Below, in pieces: positions 52,696 to 60,667 of a stretch of DNA of 64,000 nt (the stretch's first letter is position 1; each line of letters opens with the position of its first letter). The stretch comes from Io17-Chloro-G2 sp965226915 (lineage in GTDB: Bacteria > Chloroflexota > Dehalococcoidia > Lucifugimonadales > UBA3495). The DNA lies in NCBI GenBank assembly GCA_965226915.1, contig CBDDEJ010000002.1, forward strand, positions 1-64,000. The letters run 5' to 3'. The notes beneath the pieces were generated by a model, which saw only the letters and a program-made list of their open reading frames with translations, was not told the origin of the DNA and did no database searches. The translations under genes and the position numbers were made by a program.

Positions 52696-53808
52696 TTGTT
52701 TTTGCGTGATTGGCGGTTTTGGGTTGGCATGGCGGTTAGTGTCCTCTTCCTTGGGATACTTGGTTACCAAGTAGATTTCGGCCAATTCAAGCAGGCGCTG
52801 CTACAGGCCAACTACCTGTACGTAGTTCCGGCGATTGCCCTTTATTTCGTCGCCGTCTATTTTCGGGCGCTCCGCTGGCGATACCTTCTATCGCCCATGG
52901 CATCGTTCCCGGTGGCGCGGTTATACCCGGTCGTGATCATTGGCTACCTGGCCAACAACATCTTGCCAGCCCGGTTGGGTGAGTTAGTGCGCTCTTATTA
53001 CCTTTCTCAGCGGGAACAGATATCCGCTAGCACCGCCCTGGCCACCGTGGCCGTGGAGCGGGTATACGACGGCGTGACCCTCCTGCTGTTCGCGGTAGCC
53101 ACGGCGCCGGTGTTGCTGTTGCTGGGGCAGTTCAGCGGTTACTCGACGCTATTCGGCGCTAACCCCACACTGGTGGCTACCGGAGCAATAGGCATCTTTC
53201 TGGCCGGATTGGTGGTTTTGACCGTTCTGGCCAAAACCTCTGCCGACGGTGCGTTGACCAAATGGTTCCTACGTTTAGTGCCCGCCGCCCAGGGGCGGGA
53301 TAAGATCAGGGGCGTGGTCCACGATTTCATCCAGGGACTGGGCATACTGAACTCTCCCGGCAAACAACTGGCCCTTTTGGTGTTCTCCCTCCCGATATGG
53401 CTCCTGGAAGGATCCATGTACGTCCTGGTCGGATACTCCTTCGGGCTGGACGGCTTCTTCCCGTCGGTGTGGGTCTTTTTGTTGGCCGCTCTGTTGTTGA
53501 CGGCGACCTCCAACCTGGTGACGTCACTGCCCAGCGCCGTGGGAGGGATAGGCCCCTTCGAACTCGTGGCGCAGCAGACGTTGGTGGCCCTGGGAGCGGG
53601 CGCGACGGTAGCCGCCGCCTATTCCTTGTTCCTTCACATCGGCGCCTTGTGGTTGCCGGTAAATTTGGCGGGCCTGGCGCACTTGTTGGCCAAGCACATT
53701 TCACTCAAGCAACTTACTTCGACCCCAGGCGCTACTTCTCCCGATGCCGTCGCTCCATCGTCCGGCGAATTATCTGCGGATCTCTCGTCACCACCAGAGG
53801 ATTCCTGA
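52696..53808 (+). CDS. Flippase-like membrane protein (UPF0104 / LPG synthase transmembrane family)
   Basis: 370 residues with about eight hydrophobic helices. Family landmarks include YLYVVPAIALYFVAVYFRAL, then RWRYLL, IIGYLANNILPARLGELVRSYYL, TVAVERVYDGV and SLPSAVGGIGPFELVAQQTL. The C-terminus is a Ser/Pro-rich tail. Members resemble the transmembrane half of lysylphosphatidylglycerol synthase and are proposed to flip lipid-linked substrates. The TTG start follows GGATAGG. The FAD oxidoreductase begins 27 bases after its stop, so the two are co-transcribed. A stub of a paralogue lies 2.6 kb upstream, next to the TIGR03663 gene. Confidence 0.87.
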   Translation: MFLRDWRFWVGMAVSVLFLGILGYQVDFGQFKQALLQANYLYVVPAIALYFVAVYFRALRWRYLLSPMASFPVARLYPVVIIGYLANNILPARLGELVRSYYLSQREQISASTALATVAVERVYDGVTLLLFAVATAPVLLLLGQFSGYSTLFGANPTLVATGAIGIFLAGLVVLTVLAKTSADGALTKWFLRLVPAAQGRDKIRGVVHDFIQGLGILNSPGKQLALLVFSLPIWLLEGSMYVLVGYSFGLDGFFPSVWVFLLAALLLTATSNLVTSLPSAVGGIGPFELVAQQTLVALGAGATVAAAYSLFLHIGALWLPVNLAGLAHLLAKHISLKQLTSTPGATSPDAVAPSSGELSADLSSPPEDS

Positions 53809-53835
53809 TGGAGGGCACTTGACGGAGAGTGACCG

Positions 53836-55161
53836 GTGAAGGTCGGAATAATAGGGGCCGGAGCTGCCGGTCTGGCCGCTGCCTACGAGTTGACCAAGAA
53901 CGGGCACAAGGCCGAGGTGCTGGAGCGGGCTCCATTTTTGGCCGGCCAAGCATCTACCTTTCCTGTGGGTGGAGGTCAACTGGAAAGGGGTTATCACCAC
54001 CTGTTTGTCAGCGACACTGACATGGTGGACCTGATCCACGAGCTTGGCCTGGGCGACAAACTGGAATGGCTGGAATCCAAGGTCGGCCTTTACTATGGAG
54101 GCAAGATTTGGGATTTCGCCACTCCAATGGATCTGTTGCGCTTCAAGCCTCTGTCTTTAAGCCAGCGTTTTCGGGTGGGTTTTTGGACCTTTGTGCTGCA
54201 AAAGACGTCCAACTGGCGCAAATTCGAAAACATTACCGCCAAAGATTGGATCGTCGGCCACATGGGGGAGCGGGCCTACCAGGTGATCTGGGAGCCCCTC
54301 CTAAGAGGCAAGTTCGGAGATTATTTCGACCAGATCAGCATGACATGGCTGTGGGGCAAGGTTTATCTGCGCGTCGCTTCCAGGGGGAAAACCCTACAAA
54401 AGGAGCGCCTGGGTTACCCTATGGGCAGCTTCGGCGAGGTTTTCGATGTGTTGGGCGAGCGAGTGGCCCAGCAAGGGGGCCGGGTGCGCCTTTCGGCCTC
54501 TGTCAACAGGGTTTTGGTTGAAGACGGGGCCGCCCGGGGGCTGGAGATCCAGTTACAAGACCAAGATCCCGAATCCGATGCTTACGACGCAGTGATTGCA
54601 ACCACGCCTTCATATATCTTCACCCGCTTGATGCCTGAGTTGCCTCAGGATTATCGCGATTTACTGGAGAGCACCCAATACTTGTCAGCGGTTTTGATGA
54701 TTCTCGAATTGGACCGCCCTTTATCGTCTAAGTACTGGCTTAGCGTGGCTGACCGCAATCTTCCTTTTGTGGCTATCATCGAGCATACCAACATGATCGA
54801 CAGGTCGTTGTACGGCGGCAGGCACATTGTCTATTTGAGCAACTACCCCAGCAGAGATAGCGAATTGTACCGGATGAGCGGCGACGAACTTTTGGAAGAG
54901 TTGGTTCCCCATCTGCAAAAGATCAATCCGCAATTCGATCGCTCTTGGATTCAGGCGCACCACCATCACAAGGTGGATGGAGCCCAACCAATCATCGGGA
55001 TCAACTACAGCCAGCGGATACCCAACCACCGGACGCCGATCAAGAACCTGTACCTGGCCAACACCACCCAGATTTACCCGGAAGACCGGGGCACCAACTA
55101 TTCGGTGCGAATGGGCCGCCAAGTGGCCCGGATGGTGATGGAGGACCACCCTGGCGGTTGA
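53836..55161 (+). CDS. FAD-dependent oxidoreductase (amine oxidase / protoporphyrinogen oxidase-like)
   Basis: 441 residues. The dinucleotide-binding motif VGIIGAGAAGLAAAYELTKN (GxGxxG...E) opens the protein, with GGGQLERGYHHLFVSDTDM next. The C-terminal FAD-contact motif LYLANTTQIYPEDRGTNYSV lies near 415-430. Relatives include desaturase/isomerase-type flavoproteins acting on isoprenoids, UDP-galactopyranose mutase-like enzymes and HpnE. The substrate is not readable; the context with lipid-linked glycan genes suggests a polyprenol or sugar-lipid. The GTG at 53836 follows GGAGAG. An IS66 element has inserted 31 bases past its stop. Confidence 0.87.
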   Translation: MKVGIIGAGAAGLAAAYELTKNGHKAEVLERAPFLAGQASTFPVGGGQLERGYHHLFVSDTDMVDLIHELGLGDKLEWLESKVGLYYGGKIWDFATPMDLLRFKPLSLSQRFRVGFWTFVLQKTSNWRKFENITAKDWIVGHMGERAYQVIWEPLLRGKFGDYFDQISMTWLWGKVYLRVASRGKTLQKERLGYPMGSFGEVFDVLGERVAQQGGRVRLSASVNRVLVEDGAARGLEIQLQDQDPESDAYDAVIATTPSYIFTRLMPELPQDYRDLLESTQYLSAVLMILELDRPLSSKYWLSVADRNLPFVAIIEHTNMIDRSLYGGRHIVYLSNYPSRDSELYRMSGDELLEELVPHLQKINPQFDRSWIQAHHHHKVDGAQPIIGINYSQRIPNHRTPIKNLYLANTTQIYPEDRGTNYSVRMGRQVARMVMEDHPGG

Positions 55162-55192
55162 TCAATTCGATCTCTGGGAGAGTGTGGTTGCA

Positions 55193-56623
55193 GAAACTGT
55201 TCAGAGTTGAGGGGAAGTGAGCAACCGGCGGCATTCCAGGAGGGGATTGAGACCTCTGGCCCGCCAGGTGCCAAAGAGGGATGCCAAGGTCATCTTGCTG
55301 TCGGCGCCCTGCCCTGAGCGGGCGCCGCCGCTGATCTTGCGACTGGTTACCAGATGCCGCAGGCTCCGCTCGGCGGCGTTGTTGTCTGAGGGCACGGCTG
55401 GGTCCGACACGAAGACAAACAGTTCCTTGATGAACCGTTCCATGCGCCGGCAGAGCTTGGCCTGAACCGCCAGGGGATCTTTAAGGAAAGGCCGCGCCAA
55501 GACCATTAGTTTCTCCTCCAGCATTAGCTGGGTGCGATGGCCTGGCTGGGCTCGGGGAAGGACCGAGGCCTTGGCCTCCGTGTAGACCTGGTGAACCGCC
55601 TCGGCCCACTGAGCCAGCCCAGCGTCTTCTGGGTACAACCCTTTCAGGTCATGGATATCCCGCAGCAGATGAGCCCAGCACCGTTGCTTCAGGCCCGGGT
55701 AGTGGTTATAGGCCGCGTAGAAATCACTGACCAACACTCCGCTGAAGGAGGAATCCAGCACCTCATCCACCACCCCCTTATCCCGACCCCGACGCAGGAA
55801 GTATCGTTCGCTGGGAGTGCTGAAGGTCCAAACATAGCCGTTGCTCCCGTCCTGGCGCCAGCCGGTTTCGTCGCCCTGCACCACGGGACTGGCGCGGACT
55901 TGCTCGAGCACCCCTCGCACCGCCGTCTCAGCCTGACGGGCTACTCCATGGACGGCCTGGACGATGGCGCCAACACTCAGGTGCAACTGATGGACGCTCT
56001 CCAGGTACCATTGGATGATTCTTATGGGCAACCGTCCCTCCTCCCGCAGGGTCACCATCAGGCTTACCAGATTGACCCCCAGTCGCTGCTGGCCCAGAAC
56101 CACCCCCTGCAGGGCCTCTTTGGGCAGCCGGCGCCGCTGGCATACCGGACAGATGCGGGCTACCAGGGCGTGCTCGGTCACTTCTACCGGAGCCACCGGT
56201 AGCTCAATGACTTCCCGAGTTCGCTGTACCCATCCGCCGTTCAGGTGAGTCCCGCAGTCGGGACAGACCGCCACGGCATGCTCCACCCGCCGGGTAGGAG
56301 TCATGCGCTGGCGGGCGAAGCCATGGCGGCGCGGCTTTCTGGGCTCCTTTTTCTCCGGCGCTTGCCGGCTGGAGTGCGGCTGATTACCCGGCATCCCCGA
56401 CGACCCGCGCCGGTTGGGACGGGATTCCAGAACCCCAATCCGCCTTTGCAAATCGGCAATGACTCCCCGCTGGCCGGCAATTATCTCCAGCAGAGTTTCG
56501 CCACTCGCCGCGTTCAGGTCTAGTTCAGTGTCCACCTCCCTGGTATGCCACAACTCCCCCGGCCATGCCAGCGTTTTTCCAACGGCTTTGAGCCAATTCA
56601 CCTCATCAAGTCTGAACAGTTAC
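55193..56623 (-). mobile_element. IS66-family insertion sequence, copy 1 (ISBst12-like, single ORF)
   Basis: Ends GAAACTGTTCAGA (55193) and, inverted, GTAACTGTTCAGA (to 56623). A perfect 8-bp target duplication TGGTTGCA lies at 55185-55192 and 56624-56631, the size expected for IS66. One transposase ORF and no tnpA/tnpB accessory genes. It landed between genes. Confidence 0.92.
55201..56601 (-). CDS. IS66-family transposase (copy 1)
   Basis: 466 residues from a GTG at 56601 (GAGGTGAATTGG). An N-terminal coiled coil (GETLLEIIAGQRGVIADLQR and onward) is followed by a zinc-finger region (VCPDCGTHLNGG, ICPVCQRRR). The DDE core has VVQGDETGWRQDGSNGYVW (Asp), VLVSDFYAAYNHYPGLKQRC (Asp) and SDNNAAERSLRHLV (Glu). 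Intact. A second copy begins at 62877 in the opposite orientation with very few base differences. Confidence 0.93.
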   Translation of the reverse strand: MNWLKAVGKTLAWPGELWHTREVDTELDLNAASGETLLEIIAGQRGVIADLQRRIGVLESRPNRRGSSGMPGNQPHSSRQAPEKKEPRKPRRHGFARQRMTPTRRVEHAVAVCPDCGTHLNGGWVQRTREVIELPVAPVEVTEHALVARICPVCQRRRLPKEALQGVVLGQQRLGVNLVSLMVTLREEGRLPIRIIQWYLESVHQLHLSVGAIVQAVHGVARQAETAVRGVLEQVRASPVVQGDETGWRQDGSNGYVWTFSTPSERYFLRRGRDKGVVDEVLDSSFSGVLVSDFYAAYNHYPGLKQRCWAHLLRDIHDLKGLYPEDAGLAQWAEAVHQVYTEAKASVLPRAQPGHRTQLMLEEKLMVLARPFLKDPLAVQAKLCRRMERFIKELFVFVSDPAVPSDNNAAERSLRHLVTSRKISGGARSGQGADSKMTLASLFGTWRARGLNPLLECRRLLTSPQL

Positions 56624-56786
56624 TGGTTGCAACCTAGCCTTATGTAATTAGAATTTATCAGGTAGAATGATATTTGGAAATTCCCACGCAGACCCGGGAA
56701 AATCCGCGCCGGCCTGCTGCCTAAGGGTCGACGATCTCAACGCACAACGGCCCAAGCAAGGGCCAAAGCCCCGATAGGAGCGCAAC

Positions 56787-56981
56787 GTGGCAGTCGAAAA
56801 TTCACCTTCAGAATCCAAGGGCGAGTCCCGGCGCAGCTTTTTGGCCAAATTGGGCTTGGGGACTGCTGCATTCGCCCTGGTTTCCGTCCCGTTCTTCTCC
56901 TGGGGGCGAAACAAGACCGGCCAAACCGCGGCAGCAAATAAAGATATGCCAGGAGAGGACTCCATCTTCCACCCCCGCTAG
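56787..56981 (+). CDS. Small Tat-signal / single-helix protein
   Basis: 64 residues from a GTG at 56787 with GGAG seven bases upstream. It carries a twin-arginine-like motif ESRRSFLAKLGLGTAAFALV followed by a hydrophobic stretch and PFFSWGRNKTGQ. With only ~30 residues after the helix it could be a cleaved Tat leader of an abbreviated protein, or a small anchored subunit. I do not recognise a family. It lies just beyond the IS66 element, originally next to the FAD oxidoreductase operon. An RBS and a good motif support a real gene. Confidence 0.6.
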   Translation: MAVENSPSESKGESRRSFLAKLGLGTAAFALVSVPFFSWGRNKTGQTAAANKDMPGEDSIFHPR

Positions 56982-57230
56982 GCCGGCGACGGGTCCAGCG
57001 TTCGACCCACCTTCCCTCTGGCCCCTCACTCGATCGGCTTAACTGACCGATTCTTCTGTTGTTTTACGTCAGCCCAACGGTTCATCTCATCAATGAACTC
57101 GTTTGCGGTTTGCCACATCATTGGTATTCTAGATTCCCATCTGCTGGAACCGCCCTCTCTGTTGAGAATTCCGCCACAACCTCGACGAATCGCACCTGAC
57201 GTTCAATGACGGGTTAGCCCACGACAATCT
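56982..57230. other. Gene-free stretch
   Basis: About 250 bases between the Tat microprotein and the next weak ORF. Nothing recognisable. Confidence 0.4.
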
Positions 57231-57443
57231 CTAAAATTCGGTGAAACCTCCGGGAACAGGCACAAATCCCATTCCATACAGGGCGGCTATTTTTCCACCA
57301 AGTCGACGGTATTTGAGGCAATCCCCACTACCGGATTGGTGCGGGAACAAATCGTCACCTATTGCCAGGCGATAGTCACCAAACTGCCCGTTGAGATACC
57401 CGCACGTCATGCTACCGTGTGGGACATGTAATTGCGTCCTCAT
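57231..57443 (-). CDS. Possible small hypothetical protein
   Basis: Up to 70 residues. The part from MTCGYLNGQFGDYRLAIGDD onward has a protein-like composition with aromatic and glycine residues (LGGKIAALYGMGFVPVPGG), but no ribosome site clearly fits a start and I recognise no family. It may be a gene fragment. Low confidence. Confidence 0.3.
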   Translation of the reverse strand: MRTQLHVPHGSMTCGYLNGQFGDYRLAIGDDLFPHQSGSGDCLKYRRLGGKIAALYGMGFVPVPGGFTEF

Positions 57444-57508
57444 CCTCGTAATTCCCTCTCGAGATGTGAGACAGCAGTCACAAAAAGACTTGATGGAGGC
57501 GTTAAAGA

Positions 57509-57888
57509 ATGCAAGATCTAGAGCAGCTTACCACTGCGAATGGCAATAGCCCTGAGAATGGCAACAGCACTGTGCATCAGGAAGCTCCCGAAGAATCGGT
57601 AGAGCCGGCTTCTCCCAAGGCGGAAGCATGGGACAGAAGAAACTCCTCCAGATCGAAGAGATACATGAGCGGTTGGTTAAGGCACGAGAGTTCGTCGCAA
57701 TCGGTTCGGTACACCGAATCCAAATCGTGAAGAATAACTACACGGTTGACGGCGACAAAGTTGGCGACTTCCTGGTTGAGAACGGCCGGTGTAGATGCGA
57801 AGGCGCCAAGAGCCGGTCTTCGGCCATAAAAGGCTGGTGCGAACATCGGACGGCCGTAGAGATCTTCAAGAGAGACGTAGAGAAATAG
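57509..57888 (+). CDS. Second small SWIM-type zinc-finger protein, with overlapping upstream frame
   Basis: Two overlapping frames. The first starts at an ATG at 57509 behind GGAGG and encodes a low-complexity N-terminus (GNSPENGNSTVHQEAPEESV), closing at 57730. The second, from an ATG at 57628, encodes 86 residues: LLQIEEIHERLVKAREFVAI, then FLVENGRCRCEGAKSRSSAI and KGWCEHRTAVEIF, a SWIM pattern CxC...CxH. They may be two genes, or one gene with a frameshift near 57625 (…ASPKAEA joined to GQKKLLQIEE). The 57628 start has AAGGCGG five bases upstream. The design resembles the 51641 SWIM protein. Function unknown. Confidence 0.6.
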
Positions 57889-58496
57889 ACGTTTCGACCT
57901 AATCGTGATTGTTTCCGTTGAACTCGACATTCACTTTTCGAAGTCTCTTGTATTAGCCTCGAATCCGGCATGGCCGGGGTTGCCACTGCAAATGGCGCCT
58001 GATCCGCTTGCTCCCCGGCCTTGCCGGCACCCCTTTATCTCACGATTCTTCATCATCTTTGGCGGCCTCGCCGTCGCTGCTGCATGCCGGCGCCGGCACT
58101 CTGAACCCCGGTAGCCGTATTAAACAGACTTCCCCTTACCCATACACCTGTTCCTGCCCAAGCCCGGCCTTCATCGCCACGAAGAGCTGCTTCAGACCGA
58201 TTGGCGGCGCCTACTTTAACGCCAAGCATAGCGTAGTTTTTGTTGCGCAGCTTTAGTTGCCAGTGCGTCGCAAAGGCTGCGTGGAGCCACGGCGGCGGGC
58301 GCCTTGATCAGCTTGGCGTATTAGCGGTGACTAGCGCGGGGTCAGAGAGGGGCAAAGAATTCGAAGTTGAGGAGTTAGCGTGTTCGTTGCTGGATGAGGA
58401 GAGCACAGCGGCTGAAGCCGGTCCACTGATATGGCGCAGCCCTGATCGGGGCAGAGTCCCACTTAAAACCTAGGCGGGGTCCGGTTATCTTCTGGA
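57889..58496. other. Gene-free stretch between the SWIM gene and the split small gene
   Basis: About 600 bases without a frame that looks like protein, and no clear repeats or terminator. Possibly decayed sequence. Confidence 0.4.
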
Positions 58497-58583
58497 TTAC
58501 TCGGAGGGATATACGTCATGGCGCGAGGTTTTCAATGACGGCCACCGCAATCTCCAACCCGTCTTGATCTTGAACTCTTTGAT

Positions 58584-60334
58584 CCCACATTTCCCATATG
58601 GCTAAAAAGCTTTCTCAGTAATTCGTCGATGTCTTTCAACCATCGTCTAATTATGGCCCTTTTTGCGTGTTCCCAGCTATAATAACTCCATGATATGTCA
58701 CTTTGCAGTAAGATGCCGTAGGCATCATGGAGGCACCTGATGGGTGACGGCGAAAAAGCCCCTCTCCGGCTCCAATTCAACCCCAAAGTCCGCCTGGAAT
58801 TTCACGGCTCAACCATCACCTCCAACGCTGGCCTTCTTGCCTTTCGAGAGTTTGATGATGCCTTGGGCCTTACCGAAATCGCTGAGGACTACCTCCAGGA
58901 AAGCCGTACCGGACGCAATATCCTTCACCACCTGGTTCCGCTGCTAAGACAGTCGATCTACAGCCGCTTGGCCGGCTACGACGACACCAATGACGCAGTG
59001 CGCCTTTCCCAAGACCCAGCCATGCGAGTGATCGTGGGATGGCAAGGCTCGGAGCGGAAAGGAGCCAGCACCAGTGAGATGGGCCGGTTCGAGACGGAGT
59101 TCCTGACCCAAGAGGACAACCTGAAGGGGCTGGCACGAATAAATACCCAGTGGGTGGAACGAGCTATGGCCCATACCCTACACCGGCGAGTAATCCTGGA
59201 TATGGACAGTTCCGAGAGTCCAGTGCACGGCCAGCAGGAGGGAGCAGCCTATAACGGCCACTTTGAATGCGTCTGCTATCACCCTCTCTTTCTGTTCAAC
59301 CAGTTCGGGGATTGTGAAGCAGCTAAGCTACGGTCAGGCAACGTCCCCAGTGCCGATGATTGGCAAGAAGTCCTTGATCCGGTGGTGGAGCGTTATTTGA
59401 CAGCAGCGGTCAGGCTGCTGTTTCGTGCTGACGCCGCCTTCGCCAAGCCGGAGATATACGATTATCTGGAAGCAAGAAACATCGGCTACGCCATCAGGCT
59501 GCGGTCCAACCAGGTGCTGCAGCGGGAGATAGCGCCCCGGCTGATACGGCCTACGGAGTGGCTTTCCCCGAAGCCCATCGTCTCCTATCATGACTTCGTC
59601 TACCAGGCCCAGAGCTGGAACGTTGCTCGGAGAGTGGTCTCTAAGGTGGAGTGGCGCCAGGGAGAACTGTTTCCCAGAGTGGGCTTCATAGTCACCAATC
59701 TGAGCTATCCAAACATCGGGATAGTCCGCTTTTACAATGGCCGAGGCACGGCGGAGCAATGGATAAAAGAAGGCAAGTACGCCCTGAACTGGACCAGGTT
59801 GTCCTGCCACAAGTTCGTGGCCAATCAGGTCAGGCTGGAGTTGTTCGTACTGGCTTACAACTTGGGCAACTCCATGAGAAGGCTAGCCTTACCGGAGGCA
59901 ATGAAGCACTGGTCGTTGACCAGTCTGCAGACCAGGATGATCAAGACTGGAGGACGGTTGGTGCGCCATGCCGGAAGGCTGGTGTTTCAGCTTGCTGAGG
60001 TGCTGGTGAGCCGGGAAATGCTAGGCGGGATACTGGAACGAATTGGTCGGCTTAGGCTGGCTCCTGGCTAGTCCACTTTAGGAGCGTCGGGATTGGTTAC
60101 GGTTACGGGGTCGCACAGGGCAAAAGAGCTTCCCAAGGGCGAGACTTGGGCGTAGACCAGCGGTTTGGGGCTTTTACGCTTGGCAGTACAGTGGTTGCCC
60201 AATGAAAGCGGGGACTTTGAGTGAATCAGGCCGCATCAGACCGCATTTGACGCTCTTGGAATGCGGGATTATATTTGGCGGTATCCCCGCGGGAGCTATA
60301 TCCAGGAAAGGTGGTTTGATCTGGGGAATCCCGG
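58584..60334 (+). mobile_element. IS1380-family insertion sequence, copy B
   Basis: Same ends as copy A. A perfect 5-bp target duplication TTGAT lies at 58579-58583 and 60335-60339, showing a simple transposition event. It interrupts a small minus-strand gene. 1,751 bp. Confidence 0.93.
58740..60071 (+). CDS. IS1380-family transposase (copy B)
   Basis: 443 residues, intact and nearly identical to the copy A protein; differences include K for N at residue 6, N for D in the TITSNAG segment, and ILDMDSS for MLDMDSS. The catalytic residues are the same as in copy A. The clear target duplication here suggests this copy moved more recently or has not recombined. Confidence 0.92.
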   Translation: MGDGEKAPLRLQFNPKVRLEFHGSTITSNAGLLAFREFDDALGLTEIAEDYLQESRTGRNILHHLVPLLRQSIYSRLAGYDDTNDAVRLSQDPAMRVIVGWQGSERKGASTSEMGRFETEFLTQEDNLKGLARINTQWVERAMAHTLHRRVILDMDSSESPVHGQQEGAAYNGHFECVCYHPLFLFNQFGDCEAAKLRSGNVPSADDWQEVLDPVVERYLTAAVRLLFRADAAFAKPEIYDYLEARNIGYAIRLRSNQVLQREIAPRLIRPTEWLSPKPIVSYHDFVYQAQSWNVARRVVSKVEWRQGELFPRVGFIVTNLSYPNIGIVRFYNGRGTAEQWIKEGKYALNWTRLSCHKFVANQVRLELFVLAYNLGNSMRRLALPEAMKHWSLTSLQTRMIKTGGRLVRHAGRLVFQLAEVLVSREMLGGILERIGRLRLAPG

Positions 60335-60667
60335 TTGATATCATCTCGAATTCGTTGTATCGCCTCATTTTGCCGGATGCCGTACCATTTCTTATATTCA
60401 TCTATCAAAGATTCAGTGATCTCTCTTGGTGGAGTATGCACCGAAATCGTCTGGTTATTGATTTCCACGCTATTCCTCCTTCTCTCGCCGCACCAAGGAC
60501 GCGTTTCGGGTTTTCAGGAATGTTGCAAAGGCGGGAACGAAAACCAGAGCACTACAGGGAAACGTTCAACGGGGCTTATTTTACTGTAGCTTCCAGTTTC
60601 ATTCCCGCACTTTGCGGATGCCAATTCTCAAGCTCTTTGGTCAAGTGGCTCCTGGCGCCCCGGCGCT

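Larger units (their letters stand above)
58497..60468 (-). pseudogene. Small unidentified gene split by IS1380 copy B
   Basis: From a GTG at 60468 with AAGGAGG seven bases upstream the frame encodes MEINNQTISVHTPPREITES, then LIDEYKKWYGIRQNEAIQRI and RDDI up to the element. Removing 58584-60334 and one copy of the TTGAT duplication joins it to KEFKIKTGWRLRWPSLKTSR and HDVYPSE, ending at the TAA at 58499-58497: 71 residues in all. I do not recognise the family; the first part looks helical and acidic/basic mixed. It lies downstream of the FHA gene on the same strand and may be the last gene of the tad-type operon. Confidence 0.65.
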
